Assembly (NCBI GenBank): GCA_900313265.1
Contig: OMRN01000269.1
Span: forward strand, 1-7,014
Length of the DNA: 7,014 nt
Source of the DNA: an uncultured Lachnospiraceae bacterium
GTDB taxonomy: Bacteria > Bacillota > Clostridia > Lachnospirales > Lachnospiraceae
Reading direction: 5' to 3'
Shown here: positions 6,542 to 7,014 of the stretch, in pieces
How positions within the stretch are numbered: position 1 is the first letter of the stretch
Layout: each line of letters begins with the position of its first letter
Translations under genes and position numbers: made by a program
Notes under the pieces: model-generated
What the model saw: only the letters and a program-made list of their open reading frames with translations
The model's database searches: none
What the model was told of the DNA's origin: nothing

Positions 6542-6595
6542 TCCGGATTAAAGCGGAAAAAAGTAACTTAAGGCTATACGCAGCAAAGACATAAA

Positions 6596-6643
6596 GATAC
6601 TCCCGGGGGAGGATTCCCCCGGGAACAGTATCGAAGGCGATAC
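6596..6643 (+). promoter_or_regulatory. GC-rich hairpin with alternative pairings between binding protein and permease
   Basis: A perfect 10-base-pair stem (6601-6610 TCCCGGGGGA with 6615-6624 TCCCCCGGGA) closes a GGAT loop. GATAC (6596-6600) can extend it by pairing with GTATC (6628-6632) across a three-base bulge. The same GTATCG (6628-6633) can instead pair with CGATAC (6638-6643) around AAGG, so the two folds exclude each other. There is no U-tract, so it is not a standard terminator. The likely role is to protect the 3' end of the binding-protein message or to lower downstream expression, giving more binding protein than permease. Confidence 0.6.
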
Positions 6644-6661
6644 GGATAAAGACGGTGAGCC

Positions 6662-6682
6662 ATTTATCGAAAACGGATAAAT
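6662..6682 (+). promoter_or_regulatory. Third, AT-rich hairpin in the binding protein-permease spacer
   Basis: ATTTATC (6662-6668) pairs perfectly with GATAAAT (6676-6682) around a seven-base loop. The stem is weak because it holds only one G-C pair. It follows the two GC-rich hairpins and is not followed by a clean T-run. Its function is unknown. Confidence 0.35.
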
Positions 6683-6735
6683 TTGATTTCAAAAGAGTTG
6701 AATAAGGCAAATGTGACAGGGGAATTTCGATTTTT

Positions 6736-6763
6736 TTGAAACGGAGATATCGGAAGATAAAAT
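6736..6763 (+). promoter_or_regulatory. Possible internal promoter for the permease-like gene
   Basis: TTGAAA (6736-6741) and TAAAAT (6758-6763) each match the consensus at five of six positions, with a 16-base spacer. The predicted start near 6770 leaves only about 16 bases before the ATG, with the ribosome site right at the 5' end, which is tight. AT-rich spacers give such matches by chance, so this is tentative. Confidence 0.28.
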
Positions 6764-6785
6764 ATTAACGGAAGGAAAACGGGAT

Positions 6786-7014
6786 ATGGAAAAAGAACCA
6801 AGAAATACGGATTCCGTACAGAACGAAACAAAGGCGGCAAAAGTTGCGGATAATCCGAAAGCAGCGGAGGGCGTTGCCAAAACCCGGAAAGTAAACGAAA
6901 GCAAACTCAGGAATGATAGGGTAAAAAATAAGCAGATTCAGGATATCATGCTGAAAGGACAGGCAGCCAATGAAGCCGAAGCGCTTGCTGTCTGGAAGAA
7001 AGGACGCAGCAAAA
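6786..7014 (+). CDS. Probable ABC sugar importer permease, N-terminal part only (cut by window end)
   Basis: The frame starts at ATG 6786, with AAGGA (6772-6776) nine bases upstream, and stays open for 76 codons to the window edge. The visible part has no membrane segment. It is a polar, charged stretch rich in Lys, Glu, Asn and Ala, ending with NDRVKNKQIQDIMLKGQA and then ALAVWKKGRSK. The position right after an LplA-like binding protein is where the LplB-type permease gene normally lies, and some Lachnospiraceae permeases have a charged cytoplasmic head of this kind before their first helix. The permease call therefore rests on context and general resemblance; the diagnostic membrane helices and EAA loop would lie beyond the window. 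Confidence 0.55.
   Translation, partial: MEKEPRNTDSVQNETKAAKVADNPKAAEGVAKTRKVNESKLRNDRVKNKQIQDIMLKGQAANEAEALAVWKKGRSK

Noticed and set aside
6601..6624. GC hairpin as a Rho-independent terminator
   Set aside because: The stem is ideal but is followed by ACAGTATCG, with no T-run, and the operon probably continues downstream.

Overview
The window looks like a chromosomal carbohydrate-use region from a Gram-positive Clostridia member, most likely Lachnospiraceae. The evidence is a lipoprotein-type sugar-binding protein, a YesL-type (DUF624) membrane protein, strong AGGAGG ribosome sites, a CcpA-type cre box and a mid-40s GC impression. The genus cannot be fixed from the sequence alone.

Layout: bases 1-338 hold the 3' end of a PgeF/YfiH-family gene. 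After 18 bases comes a serine hydrolase of the beta-lactamase fold (357-1847), in the same direction and probably the same transcript. It runs tail to tail, with an 11-base overlap, into a GH43 glycosidase on the minus strand (1837-3495). A control region of about 280 bases (3496-3778) separates the GH43 gene from a divergent DUF624/YesL-like membrane protein gene (3779-4492), which ends at a clear intrinsic terminator. An AT-rich region then carries a well-formed promoter and a perfect cre box. These drive a strongly translated lipoprotein solute-binding protein (4916-6541). A spacer with three RNA hairpins follows, then the start of a gene that is probably the first permease of the same ABC importer (6786 to the window end).

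How the genes fit together (inference): the binding protein and permease would import an oligosaccharide, and the cytoplasmic GH43 enzyme would remove xylose or arabinose units from it. DUF624 proteins are often found beside such importers but have no firm biochemical role. Neither an ATPase nor a transcription regulator gene is in the window. The pgeF-serine hydrolase pair at the left looks like a separate unit.

No clearly new system is present. The points most worth a second look are the non-coding ones: the compact divergent control region with its long dyad, the hairpin set between binding protein and permease, and the terminator-like hairpin buried in GH43 coding DNA. The repeat-built acidic tail of the DUF624 protein and the long charged head of the permease-like gene are also unusual.
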